Origin: DAOUJH01 sp965116555
Lineage (GTDB): Bacteria > Chloroflexota > Dehalococcoidia > Lucifugimonadales > QGNO01
DNA length: 64,000 nucleotides
Assembly (NCBI GenBank): GCA_965116555.1
Contig: OZ220698.1
Location: 2,294,001-2,358,000 of the forward strand
Reading direction: 5' to 3'
In this document: one piece after another, positions 26,286 through 36,109 of the stretch
How the letters are laid out: each line of letters starts with the position of its first letter
How positions within the stretch are numbered: position 1 is the stretch's first letter
Program-made: the position numbers and the translations under genes
Notes under the pieces: generated by a model
Told to the model about the DNA's origin: nothing
Databases searched by the model: none
The model's input: the letters and a program-made list of their open reading frames with translations, nothing else

Positions 26286-29200
26286 ATGACGGCGAGAAAC
26301 CCTTCCGCGAAAACAGTGAACGGGAACAGGAATGGCGACCCCGCCGGAGAACCCATCGCCATCATAGGCATGGCCTGTCGGTTCCCCGGCGCGAACGACC
26401 TGGACTCCTTCTGGCGTCTCTTGATGGAAGGTAAGAACTCGGTGACCGAAGGCGACCCCGGTTCAGGCGTCGGACGCATGGGTGACCTTTTCGGTGATCG
26501 ACAGGTGCAAAACCAGGCATGCCGTTTCGGCGCATTCGTCGACGATCTGGATCAATTTGATGCCGCGTTCTTCCGCATTTCACCCGTGGAAGCAGAGTTT
26601 CTGGACCCACAGCAGCGCATGATGCTGGAGATGAGCTGGCTGGCTCTTGAGGATGCGGGAATAGATCCGGCCAGGCTCAGGGGAAGCCGCACCGGCGTTT
26701 ACACAGGAATCAGCAACGACGAATACCGGATGCTGGTTGTGGACTCCAGCAAGCCTGCGGAGGCCGCCGGCAGTCTCTACGCCCTCAGTGGCACCAACCT
26801 GAACGGCACAAGCGGGCGCGTCTCCTTTGTGCTGGGCCTGATGGGACCGGCGAAGGCAATCGACGCCGCTTGCGCCTCCTCCCTGGTGTCGGTGCACGAC
26901 GCCGTAGCTGACCTTCAGCAGGGCAAGGCCGACCTCGCCATTGCGGGCGGCGTTCAGGCCATCCTGAACGGTCGCATTTACGAGCTCCGCGCCGATTCCA
27001 TGATGTTGTCCCCCGATGGTCAATGCAAGGCATTCGACGCCTCGGCCAACGGCTACGTCAGGGGCGAAGGATGCGGGGTAGTCGTATTGAAGCGGCTCAG
27101 TGAAGCTGAGGCTGACGGCGATAGGATTTGGGCTGTCATACGAGGTTCGGCGGTGAACCATGGCGGCACGGGCGTCGGTCTCACAGTGCCGAACGCGCCC
27201 GGGTTGGAACAGGTGATGGAAGCTGCCCTCTCGGATGCGGGCGTCGACCCGTCGGAGATCGACTATATAGAGGCCCACGGGACCGGGACCGCCGTGGGCG
27301 ACCCCATCGAGCTCAATGCCATGAGCGCCGTTTACGGTCCGAGCCGCAAAGCCGATGACCCGCTATTGATCGGTTCCGTGAAGACCAACCTCGGTCACCT
27401 GGAATCGGCCGCTGGTGTCGCGGGGCTCATCAAAGCGGCGCTTACGGTGAAGCAAGGACTAATTCCCAAGCACCTGCATTTCCAAAATCCCAACCCGGCT
27501 TTCGACTGGGACCGCTGGCCCCTGCAGGTAACCACGGACACCATGGAGTGGCCCGATCGTGGCAAGCGGCCAAGACTGGCCGGGGTGAACTCCTTTGGCA
27601 TTTCAGGAACCAACGCGCATATCGTGGTGGAGGAGTACGTCCAAGACGGCGACTCAAATGGCCTGAACCCTCCTGCCCTCGGCCCGGCCCAATCCGTGGA
27701 AGTTGCCCTGCCGGACGCTTTGGCCAATCTGCCGCTGCCGCGGGACGGGCTATCTCCACGCGACACCCGTTTCCTGCCTCTGTCGGGCAAGTCGGAAAGT
27801 GCCCTGCGGGAGCTTGCACAGCGTTATATGACGTGGCTCGATGCAGAGGCCCCAAAGCTGGCCTCCGCGGGAGTCCCCTTCCCGGCGATTCTGTCGGACA
27901 TGGCATGGACTGCCGCTGTTGGCCGGAGCCATTTCGACCATCGGGCCGGGGTCGTGTTTCGCGATGAGAAGTCGCTGCGGGAAGGGCTGAGCGCGCTGGC
28001 CGAGACTGGCGCGGATAGGGCGTCGCAACGAGCGACGAAAGTGGCTTTCGTTTACACGGGCCAGGGAAGCCAGTGGATAGGTATGGGACGCGCCCTTTAC
28101 GAGAGCGAGCCGGTGGCTAGGGCCGTCCTGGACCGATGTGAAAAGGTGATTCAGGAAGTCAGAGGCACTTCCCTGCTTGACTTGATGTTTGGACGGGAAG
28201 GGGCGGCGGGCGAACTGGGAGACACCGCCTGGGAGCAGCCCGCCCTCTACGCTTTGCAATGCGCTCTTACGGCTCTCTGGTCCAGCCTGGGCATCCTGCC
28301 AAGCGTAGTCATGGGACACAGCGTTGGAGAGCTGGCGGCGGCCCAGGCGGCGGGAGTGTTCAGCCTGGAAGACGGAATGCGGTTTGCCGCGGCGCGGGGC
28401 ACGCTGTTGTCCGCAACTGAACGAGGCGGCATGGCCGCGGTCTTTGCCCCGGCTTCCAAGGTGGCGGCGGCGGTTGAAAAAGTGAACGCGGAGTCAAGCA
28501 GCGTTGGTCTCAGCATTTCCGGCGACAACGGAGTCCAACAGGTGGTAAGCGGCCCTGTGCCTGATATTGAGGCTATTTCCAATCTCTTCGAGTCGGAAGG
28601 CATCCGGGCAATCCGGCTCAACACTTCCTGGGGATTCCACAGCGCTCTGCTCGACCCGGCCCTGGACGGACTGGAAGGCGCCCTGGACGGTGTGGCAATC
28701 CGGCATCCATCCATTACCCTGATCAGCAACCTGACGGGGCGTCCCGTAGAGCCGTCCATGGCGATGGACGGCTCTTATTGGAGGCAGCATGCCCGTCAGC
28801 CGGTGGCGTTCGCCGGTGGAGTCAGAGCAATGGCCCAATTGGGGGTCGATCTGGTGATTGAGATGGGCCCCCATTCGGTGCTGGGCCCAATGGCTATGCA
28901 AGCCTGGCCAGAGTCCTCTCCCCAAGGCGGGGCGACGGAAAGCCCGGTTGTGATTGCCAGTCTGCGCCGCCCTCCCAGGGACGGCTCCACCCCTGATCCG
29001 GAGAGCAGCTTCATTGACGCGGTGGCGGAGGCGTACGAGGCTGGTCTGGAGATTTCATTCCAAGGCCTGTTTGCGGGGGAGGACCGGCGCAGGATCTCGT
29101 TGCCGGGTTATCCCTTCCAGCGCGAACGGTACTGGCTCCAGGCTTCCAGGCAGCGACGCACCGGCGCGGGCCATCCTCTGCTGGGTGACCGACACGAATC

Positions 29201-32200
29201 GGCTCGTGGTGAAATTACCTTTGAAACGGAGGTTTTCCCCTCGGATCCCGCCTGGCTGATGGACCACCGGGTATTTGGCCGTCTTGTGGCCCCGGGGGCG
29301 CTCTCCGGGTCCATGGCGGCAACGGCATCGCTTGTAGTGGGCAACAGCCCGGTGGTGTTGGACGACGTGCAGTTGCATAGCCCGCTCGTCTTCCTGGAGC
29401 AGGACTCGGAAGACGGCGCGGGCAACGCTGGCCGGAAGATGCAGGCGCTGCTGGACGATTCCGAAGAAGCGCAGTCGCGCCTGCTGCAAGTATTCAGCCG
29501 CGGTACGGAAAAGGGCTGGACAATGCACCTGGAAGGCCGCGTGGTCTCGGACGCCGCGTTGCAGGACGCCGGGCAACGGGTCGATCTCGAAAGCCTGAAG
29601 GCCCGCCTCTCACCGGCGGACGTGGCCGCCTATTACCGTGCCAAGGCCGCCACCAGCATCGACCTGGGCCCCTCCTTCCGTACGCTGGGCACGGTATGGT
29701 TCGGCCCTGGCGAGGCTCTGGGCGAGGTCCGGCTGCCTGAATCCGTTGGCCGGAACGACCTGGACGTACACCCCCTTGTCCTGGACGGCTGTTTCCAGGT
29801 CGTGGGCATGGCGCGCAACATGACCGGCTCTCCGGACGAACCAACCTATCTGCCCTTTGGCTGGGAACGGCTGTGGCTAACTGGGCCATTGCCGGATAGC
29901 GTGGTTTGCCACGTGCAAATGAGCGAGAGCAACCGGACTCCGGACCCTGACTCGGACGAGTATCCGGAGGTCCTGAGCGGGGAAATCCGCATCTACAATC
30001 CGGATGGAGTTCTCATCGGTGGATTGAGCGGCTACACGGTGAAGCGGGCCACCGAGTCGGCGCTGCTGGCCGCGGTGGAAGGCGCAGAGGGAGTAAACGA
30101 CCTGCTGTACGAGGTGGTCTGGCGAGATCGCGCCCTTGAATCGGGACTGGTGCCGGCGGACTTCTTCCCGGCTCCATCGGCTGTAGCAGCCCAAACGGAA
30201 CTCTTCTCCGACTACCTCACCGGCGCCGGTGTCGATCCTCAAAACAGGAATGCCCTGCTCGCCGACCTGGAGCGATGGTCTCACGCCTACGCGCTCCTCA
30301 CCCTGGAAAACCTGGGCTGGCGGCGCAACATGGGCGAGACAGTGGACCCCGATGAGTTGATGCAAAGCCTGGATGTTCTTCCCGAACACAAGCGCCTCTT
30401 CCGACGGTTGCTGGAAATGCTGGCCAGGTCCGGGGTTCTTGAAGAGACAGAGGAAGGCTTTGCCGTTGTAGTGGGACCCGGAGACCCCTTGCCGGAAACG
30501 TACCCCAACGACCCCGTGGGGTTCGATGCGGAAATGATCGAAAAATACCCCCACGGCTTGACCGAAATCGGGCTGTTCCGCCGCTCCGCCGCGGCCCTGG
30601 TCGACGTGCTCCGAGGCAAGCAGGACCCGCTGACGCTCCTCTTCAGCAGCGGGGAACCCACCGCCGCGGACCTATACCTGAAAGCCCCGGTTGCCCGCGC
30701 CGCGAACCGGTTGCTGGCAGATGCCGTTCGAGAACTGCTGGCCCGGTTGCCTGAACAACGGCGGCTGCGTGTGTTGGAGATCGGAGCCGGTACCGGATCG
30801 GCGACCGCCTACGTGCTGCCGGAGCTTCCCAAAGGCCGCTTCGACTACACTTACACGGATATCTCCGCGGGCTTCTTTGCCGAAGCGGAAGAGAGGTTCG
30901 GCAACGAAGGCATCGAATACCGGCCGCTGGATATCGAAAAAGACCCCGTTGGGCAGGGCTACGACGCCCACGGCTATGACCTGATCATCGCTTCCAACGT
31001 GCTCCACGCCACACAGTACCTGGAAGAGACCCTGGACCACTGCCGTGACTTGCTTGCTCCATCGGGTCAGCTGGTGGCGCTCGAAAACCTTCGCGGCCTC
31101 GGTTGGATGGATCTCACCTTCGGCCAACTGGACGGTTGGTGGCGGTTTGCCGATGCGTACCGTCCCCACCACGCCCTGGCCACCCCGGCAATCTGGCGTC
31201 AGGCGCTTGCTGACGCGGGTTTCCACGACCCTCAAGTCCTCGGCGTCGACGACTCCATCCCCTACGAGTCCCTGGACAAAGGCGTAATCGTGGCCCAGGG
31301 GCCCGCCCACGTAGTAGAGGCTCCGGGCCTGTGGGTCATCTCAGGCGGCGAAGTCGGAGTCGCCGGGGAACTGGCGGCCCAGCTCGCATCCCGAAACCAA
31401 ACGGTCGTACTGGCAAACCACGAGGGGTTGGCAGACGGCGCACCGGCAGCGGCGGATCAAAATCTTCTCACAGCCGCTGTCGACACTATGAACCGCGAGT
31501 CGTGGCGTTCACTGCTCGAAGGTATGCCTCAAGACCTGCCCTTCAACGGTGTCGTCCACCTCCAGGGCCTGAAGGGTCACGGCGCCCAGGCCACCACCGG
31601 TGAGCTTGAGGACGATGTGAGACAAGCGGGAGCGAGCGCGCTGGCGCTTGTCCATGCGTTGGTCGACACGAATTTGACCCCGGACAAGGGCGTGTGGTTC
31701 ATCACTCGCGGGGCGCAGATAATCGAACGGGAGAACACCGGAGAACTGGCTGGGGCTGTCCTCTGGGGCTTGGGGAAGGTCGTGGCACTGGAAGCGGCCC
31801 ACCTGCAGCCGCGTATGCTGGACCTGGATCCCAGTGCTGTGGCGTCGCTCTCTGACCTCGCCAGTGAACTGCTCTATCCCGACCAGGAGAACCACATCGC
31901 ATACCGGCTGGATCGCCGGTGGGCGGCGCGGCTGGTTCGGGCCGCCGCCGGAGCGGAGGAGTCCGGACGAATCGCCCCGCCGGAAGAACCGGAATGGGTG
32001 CTCGTCCCGAACCGGGACGGCGTGTTCGACAGGCCGGAAGCCAAGCTGCTCCCTGCCCAACCCCTGCAACCCAGGGAGGTTCGGGTTGCGGTCGAGGCTG
32101 CCGGTATCAACTTCTGGGACGTTTTCCGGTCGCTTGGCTTTATAGAAGAAGGCAACCTGGGCCGGGAGATGTGCGGCTATGTAATGGCCGTAGGTTCGGA

Positions 32201-35200
32201 AGTGTCAAACGTATCCGTTGGAGACCACGTGGTTGGCCTGGGGTTTGGCGCATTTGCGCCTGAGATGGTCACCCATGGGGAGTTGGTGGCTCCGGCGCCG
32301 GAGGGGATTCCCGTATCGGGGTTGGCCACCATACCCAGCGCCTTTGTTTCCGCGGCGCTCTCGTACCAAATGTCGGGGCTGAAACCCGGGGACCGTGTGC
32401 TGATTCACGCTGCCGCGGGCGGGGTGGGACTGGCAGCCATACAGCTGGCGCAAGCGGCCGGTGCGGAAGTATTCGCCACCGCCAGCGCTCCAAAGCAGGC
32501 TTACCTTCGCTCCCTTGGCGTCAAGCACATTTTTGATAGCCGCCAGACCGGTTTCGGTCAGGAAATCCTGGAAGCCACCGGGGGCAAGGGCGTCCACGTG
32601 GTGCTGAACAGCCTCACCAGCGAGGGCTTCATAGAGGCCAGCTTGTCTTGCCTGGCTCCTGCTGGCAGATTCGTCGAGTTGGCCAGAAGGGACATTCTCA
32701 GCCCGGAGGAAATGGCGGCGGTGCGCCCCGACGTGGGCTACTCCATTCTGGAGCTGGATGTCCTGAAGAAAACCGAGCCTGAGCGGGTGGGAGTAGTGCT
32801 GCGCGAGGTCATGGAGCGGGTCTCCTCAGGAGAGCTGACTCCCCTGATCCACATTCGATGGCCCCTGGCCGAAGCCGGGGCCGCACTGAGCTTCATGCGT
32901 TCCGCCCGTCACATCGGGAAAATCGTCCTCACCACCCAGCCGCTGGTGCGAGGTCAGTTGCGGTCGGACCGCTCCTACCTGGTAACCGGAGGACTGGGCG
33001 GTATCGGGTGTGCCCTTGCGGAGTGGCTCGCGGACCAGGGCGCAGGCGTCATCGTGCTCAACGGCCGCCGCGCTCCCGATCCGGAAGCGGAGGAAGCCAT
33101 CGATACCCTCCGCAAGAGAGGTGTAAGGGTCGAGGTTGAGCTGGCGGATGTAACCGACGCTGCCGCAGTCGATGCGATGCTGGAACGTATCGACGCCAAC
33201 CTGCCCCCGCTCGCCGGTGTCATCCACAGTGTCGGCGTTCTCTCGGACGCGGCGCTGGCCAACCAGACCTGGGATACCTTCGACACGGTTCTGAGACCCA
33301 AGATCGTAGGGGCCTGGCATCTGCACCGGGCCACCATGCGCCGTGACCTGGACATGTTCATCCTTTTCTCAAGCCGGGTGGGCGTAATGGGCAATCCCGG
33401 CCAGGCCAACCATGCCGCCGCCAACGCCTTCCTGGACCAGCTTGCCGGTCATCGCCGGGCGCTGGGTCTACCCGGGCAGGCCATTGCCTGGGGAGCGTGG
33501 TCGGAGATCGGTGAGGCGGCGGAGCAGCGGGAGAGAATCGAGCGGCGACGGTCCGCCCTAGGAGGCCGATGGTTCACGCCGCGGCAGGGTCTGCGGGCCC
33601 TGGAGAAATTGGTCCGTCAGGACACCACCACTTCTGTGGTGATGTCCATGGACTGGTCGATATTTGAAGAAGCCGTGGAAGTCCGTCCTTCGTTCCTGGA
33701 AGACCTCCTCTCCTCCGGCTCCGACGAAAGAGTAGATGACTCGGCTTCGTCGGAAGACCTGCTTTCCCGGCTGCGGAGTGTGCCTGCTGCTGGTCCCCAG
33801 GATGTGCTTGTGTCCTTCCTGCAGCAACAGGTCCAGGCCGTGCTCAGGCTGCCGTCCACGCCCGCACCCAATGTCGGGTTCTTTGATCTGGGGATGGACT
33901 CCTTGATGACGGTGGAGTTGCGGAACCGGCTGAACCGGGCCTTTGCCGGTGAATACGTCGCCTCCAATACAGTCGTCTTCGATTATCCCAATATCGACAG
34001 CCTGGCGCGCCATCTGGCCGGAGAGCTTGGTCAGGTTCGAGAGGTTAGCGCTGCCCCGGCATCGCCAGAGCCTATCGTCGCGGAGACGCCTCCGCAGATC
34101 GGAAGCGATACTGACGGGATTGCCGTTGTGGGCATGGCCTGCCGCTTCCCCGGGGCCAGCGATTTGGCGGCGTTCTGGGACCTCCTGGAGACCGGCGCCG
34201 ATGCGGTTACCGATGGCCGCCAGGACGGCGGTTCATGGAGCGGCGCCGTGGGAGACCCCGCGGCTGAGGACATAGCATACCGGCGGGGCGGGTTCCTCGA
34301 CGACATTGACCGCTTCGACAACCGGTTCTTCCGCATCCAGCCCATAGAGGCGCGGATGATGGACCCCAGGCAGCGAATGTTGTTGGAGACGAGCTGGCAA
34401 GCCCTTGAAGATGCGGGGCTTGACCCCGACCGGCTCCGGGGCAGCCGCACGGGAATATACGCAGGGGTTGGCGGAAGCGAGTACCGCGACTTGATCCAGG
34501 CCAACGACCAGTTCCATACCTACCTCGGCACAACCGGAAGCGTAACCGTTGGCCGCATCGCGTTCGCGCTTGGCTTGGAAGGGCCGGCAATGCCCCTGGA
34601 CATGGCCTGCGCATCGTCACTGGCGGCGGTTCATCAGGCGGTCGTTGCCTTGCAGAGAGGCGAGGTGGACATGGCTCTGGCCGGTGGCGTAAACGTGGTC
34701 CTCTCTCCACCCGTTTCCAGGTTCATGATGGATGTGGGCATGTTGTCTCCCACCGGCGAGTGCCGGCCTTTCGACGCCTCAGCCAACGGCTACGTCCGGG
34801 GCGAGGGTTGCGGAGTAGTGGTGCTGAAACGGTTGAGTGAAGCCGAGGCCGATGGCGATCGCATATGGGCTGTCATACGTGGCTCGGCTATCAACCAAAA
34901 CGGAGCCAGCGCAGGGCTTACGGTGCCAAACGGCCCGGCGCAGGAGCGCGTCATGGAGGACGCCGTTGCCCAGGCGGGCGTTTCTCCGTCGGACGTCGAT
35001 TACCTGGAGGCCCACGCCGTCGGCTCGCAGTTGGGAGACCCAATCGAGTTGAATGCGGTGGCGTCGGTTTACGCCAGGGAGCGCGACCAAGACAGGCCGT
35101 TGCTCATAGGATCGATCAAGTCCAACATCGGACACACTGAATGGGCTGCCGGAATATCCGCTTTCATTAAGGCCGTCCTCTCCATCACCAAGGGCGTCAT

Positions 35201-35906
35201 ACCCGGAGTTCCGAACCTCCAAACCCTTAATCCCAACGTCGAGTGGGACCAAATGGCAGTTCGGGTAACCTCGGAGAACACGGAGTGGCCCGCCGTTTCC
35301 GGTCGGCAGCCTCTGGCGGGCGTCAGCGCCTTCGGCCTCTCCGGTTCCAACGCCCATGTCCTCATCGAGGGCTACGGCCCGCCGGACAACGGGACGTTCT
35401 GGCCGTCCGGTCAGCCGGTGCCCGTGGAGGCATCGCAGGCGACGCCGGACGTGGCAGAGCAGGGGATTCCCGTCAGGCTTCTGCCGCTGTCCGGCAGATC
35501 GCCCGAAGCGCTCCGCGACCTGGCCGGGTTGTACCTGTCATGGCTGGACGAACGAGCCGGTGAGCTGGCCTCGGAAGACACTGCCGCGCCGCTTCTGGCC
35601 GACATGGCTTGGACAGCCAGCATGGGGCGCAGCCACTTCGAGCACCGGGCCGCGCTGGTCTTCCGCGATGCAACGGAACTGAGGGCCGGACTGGAGGCGT
35701 TGGCCGAGGAGTCCGACCCGCCGCGCTCCGACGAAGACTCCGGTAGGAGCGGTTCGCGAACCGCCCTCGAGGCCGCCGCAGCCGCCTACGAGGCCGGAGA
35801 ACAGGTCTCGTTCGCGGAGCTTTTCGCCGGAGAGGAGCGCCGCCGCATCGCCATTCCGGGCTATCCGTTCCAGCGTCGGAGCTTCTGGATTCAGACGCGC
35901 AAATGA
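26286..35906 (+). CDS. Type I polyketide synthase: KS-AT-DH-MT-ER-KR-ACP plus truncated KS module
   Basis: A 3,206-residue PKS. Module 1: KS (~22-450; C196, H331), AT (~585-895; GHSVG serine 679), DH (H994 in HRVFGRLVAP, D1167 in LDGCFQ), C-methyltransferase (~1400-1650; LEIGAGTGSATAY), KR structural part (~1675-1890), ER (~1910-2220; HAAAGGVGLAAIQ), KR (~2230-2420; LVTGGLGGIG) and ACP (S2539 in LGMDSL). Module 2: KS (~2610-3030; C2775 in DMACASS), its linker, then a jump straight to the post-AT linker (IPGYPFQRRSFW) and stop, with no AT, DH or ACP. The first module could build methyl-branched, fully reduced acyl chains, as proposed for small PKSs of sponge symbionts. The start ATG 26286 has GAGGAAAG before it. 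No thioesterase, PPTase or tailoring gene is adjacent. Confidence 0.93.
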   Translation: MTARNPSAKTVNGNRNGDPAGEPIAIIGMACRFPGANDLDSFWRLLMEGKNSVTEGDPGSGVGRMGDLFGDRQVQNQACRFGAFVDDLDQFDAAFFRISPVEAEFLDPQQRMMLEMSWLALEDAGIDPARLRGSRTGVYTGISNDEYRMLVVDSSKPAEAAGSLYALSGTNLNGTSGRVSFVLGLMGPAKAIDAACASSLVSVHDAVADLQQGKADLAIAGGVQAILNGRIYELRADSMMLSPDGQCKAFDASANGYVRGEGCGVVVLKRLSEAEADGDRIWAVIRGSAVNHGGTGVGLTVPNAPGLEQVMEAALSDAGVDPSEIDYIEAHGTGTAVGDPIELNAMSAVYGPSRKADDPLLIGSVKTNLGHLESAAGVAGLIKAALTVKQGLIPKHLHFQNPNPAFDWDRWPLQVTTDTMEWPDRGKRPRLAGVNSFGISGTNAHIVVEEYVQDGDSNGLNPPALGPAQSVEVALPDALANLPLPRDGLSPRDTRFLPLSGKSESALRELAQRYMTWLDAEAPKLASAGVPFPAILSDMAWTAAVGRSHFDHRAGVVFRDEKSLREGLSALAETGADRASQRATKVAFVYTGQGSQWIGMGRALYESEPVARAVLDRCEKVIQEVRGTSLLDLMFGREGAAGELGDTAWEQPALYALQCALTALWSSLGILPSVVMGHSVGELAAAQAAGVFSLEDGMRFAAARGTLLSATERGGMAAVFAPASKVAAAVEKVNAESSSVGLSISGDNGVQQVVSGPVPDIEAISNLFESEGIRAIRLNTSWGFHSALLDPALDGLEGALDGVAIRHPSITLISNLTGRPVEPSMAMDGSYWRQHARQPVAFAGGVRAMAQLGVDLVIEMGPHSVLGPMAMQAWPESSPQGGATESPVVIASLRRPPRDGSTPDPESSFIDAVAEAYEAGLEISFQGLFAGEDRRRISLPGYPFQRERYWLQASRQRRTGAGHPLLGDRHESARGEITFETEVFPSDPAWLMDHRVFGRLVAPGALSGSMAATASLVVGNSPVVLDDVQLHSPLVFLEQDSEDGAGNAGRKMQALLDDSEEAQSRLLQVFSRGTEKGWTMHLEGRVVSDAALQDAGQRVDLESLKARLSPADVAAYYRAKAATSIDLGPSFRTLGTVWFGPGEALGEVRLPESVGRNDLDVHPLVLDGCFQVVGMARNMTGSPDEPTYLPFGWERLWLTGPLPDSVVCHVQMSESNRTPDPDSDEYPEVLSGEIRIYNPDGVLIGGLSGYTVKRATESALLAAVEGAEGVNDLLYEVVWRDRALESGLVPADFFPAPSAVAAQTELFSDYLTGAGVDPQNRNALLADLERWSHAYALLTLENLGWRRNMGETVDPDELMQSLDVLPEHKRLFRRLLEMLARSGVLEETEEGFAVVVGPGDPLPETYPNDPVGFDAEMIEKYPHGLTEIGLFRRSAAALVDVLRGKQDPLTLLFSSGEPTAADLYLKAPVARAANRLLADAVRELLARLPEQRRLRVLEIGAGTGSATAYVLPELPKGRFDYTYTDISAGFFAEAEERFGNEGIEYRPLDIEKDPVGQGYDAHGYDLIIASNVLHATQYLEETLDHCRDLLAPSGQLVALENLRGLGWMDLTFGQLDGWWRFADAYRPHHALATPAIWRQALADAGFHDPQVLGVDDSIPYESLDKGVIVAQGPAHVVEAPGLWVISGGEVGVAGELAAQLASRNQTVVLANHEGLADGAPAAADQNLLTAAVDTMNRESWRSLLEGMPQDLPFNGVVHLQGLKGHGAQATTGELEDDVRQAGASALALVHALVDTNLTPDKGVWFITRGAQIIERENTGELAGAVLWGLGKVVALEAAHLQPRMLDLDPSAVASLSDLASELLYPDQENHIAYRLDRRWAARLVRAAAGAEESGRIAPPEEPEWVLVPNRDGVFDRPEAKLLPAQPLQPREVRVAVEAAGINFWDVFRSLGFIEEGNLGREMCGYVMAVGSEVSNVSVGDHVVGLGFGAFAPEMVTHGELVAPAPEGIPVSGLATIPSAFVSAALSYQMSGLKPGDRVLIHAAAGGVGLAAIQLAQAAGAEVFATASAPKQAYLRSLGVKHIFDSRQTGFGQEILEATGGKGVHVVLNSLTSEGFIEASLSCLAPAGRFVELARRDILSPEEMAAVRPDVGYSILELDVLKKTEPERVGVVLREVMERVSSGELTPLIHIRWPLAEAGAALSFMRSARHIGKIVLTTQPLVRGQLRSDRSYLVTGGLGGIGCALAEWLADQGAGVIVLNGRRAPDPEAEEAIDTLRKRGVRVEVELADVTDAAAVDAMLERIDANLPPLAGVIHSVGVLSDAALANQTWDTFDTVLRPKIVGAWHLHRATMRRDLDMFILFSSRVGVMGNPGQANHAAANAFLDQLAGHRRALGLPGQAIAWGAWSEIGEAAEQRERIERRRSALGGRWFTPRQGLRALEKLVRQDTTTSVVMSMDWSIFEEAVEVRPSFLEDLLSSGSDERVDDSASSEDLLSRLRSVPAAGPQDVLVSFLQQQVQAVLRLPSTPAPNVGFFDLGMDSLMTVELRNRLNRAFAGEYVASNTVVFDYPNIDSLARHLAGELGQVREVSAAPASPEPIVAETPPQIGSDTDGIAVVGMACRFPGASDLAAFWDLLETGADAVTDGRQDGGSWSGAVGDPAAEDIAYRRGGFLDDIDRFDNRFFRIQPIEARMMDPRQRMLLETSWQALEDAGLDPDRLRGSRTGIYAGVGGSEYRDLIQANDQFHTYLGTTGSVTVGRIAFALGLEGPAMPLDMACASSLAAVHQAVVALQRGEVDMALAGGVNVVLSPPVSRFMMDVGMLSPTGECRPFDASANGYVRGEGCGVVVLKRLSEAEADGDRIWAVIRGSAINQNGASAGLTVPNGPAQERVMEDAVAQAGVSPSDVDYLEAHAVGSQLGDPIELNAVASVYARERDQDRPLLIGSIKSNIGHTEWAAGISAFIKAVLSITKGVIPGVPNLQTLNPNVEWDQMAVRVTSENTEWPAVSGRQPLAGVSAFGLSGSNAHVLIEGYGPPDNGTFWPSGQPVPVEASQATPDVAEQGIPVRLLPLSGRSPEALRDLAGLYLSWLDERAGELASEDTAAPLLADMAWTASMGRSHFEHRAALVFRDATELRAGLEALAEESDPPRSDEDSGRSGSRTALEAAAAAYEAGEQVSFAELFAGEERRRIAIPGYPFQRRSFWIQTRK

Positions 35907-35922
35907 GGTAGCCGCAAAACCT

Positions 35923-35943
35923 CTTCCCCCTTGATGGGGGAAG
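35923..35943 (+). terminator. Hairpin after the PKS gene
   Basis: CTTCCCCC and GGGGGAAG form a perfect 8-bp stem with loop TTGAT, 17 bp after the PKS stop. There is no T-run, so termination would have to be Rho-assisted, or the hairpin is part of a dispersed repeat. Confidence 0.4.
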
Positions 35944-35993
35944 ATTGAGATGGGGATGAAGCCTCCCGCCGTCAGCTCCCACGCCCCCTCAAA

Positions 35994-36100
35994 TGTCATT
36001 CTGAGCCGAAGGCGAAGAATCCAAAACCTCAGTCCCCAAATCTGGCGTGCCCGAGGCGTACGGCCTTGGATTCTTCGTCGCTGCGCTCCTCAGAACGACA
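35994..36100. repeat. Imperfect palindromic intergenic repeat
   Basis: The left arm (35994-36024, TGTCATTCTGAG...GAAGAATCCAA) is complementary to the right arm (36066-36100, TTGGATTCTTCG...CTCAGAACGACA) with a few gaps, around a ~40-bp centre. This CATTCTGAG...GAAGAATC form is a familiar type of dispersed bacterial intergenic palindrome. It ends just before the 3' end of the kinase gene. Confidence 0.65.
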
Positions 36101-36109
36101 AAAAGCCCG

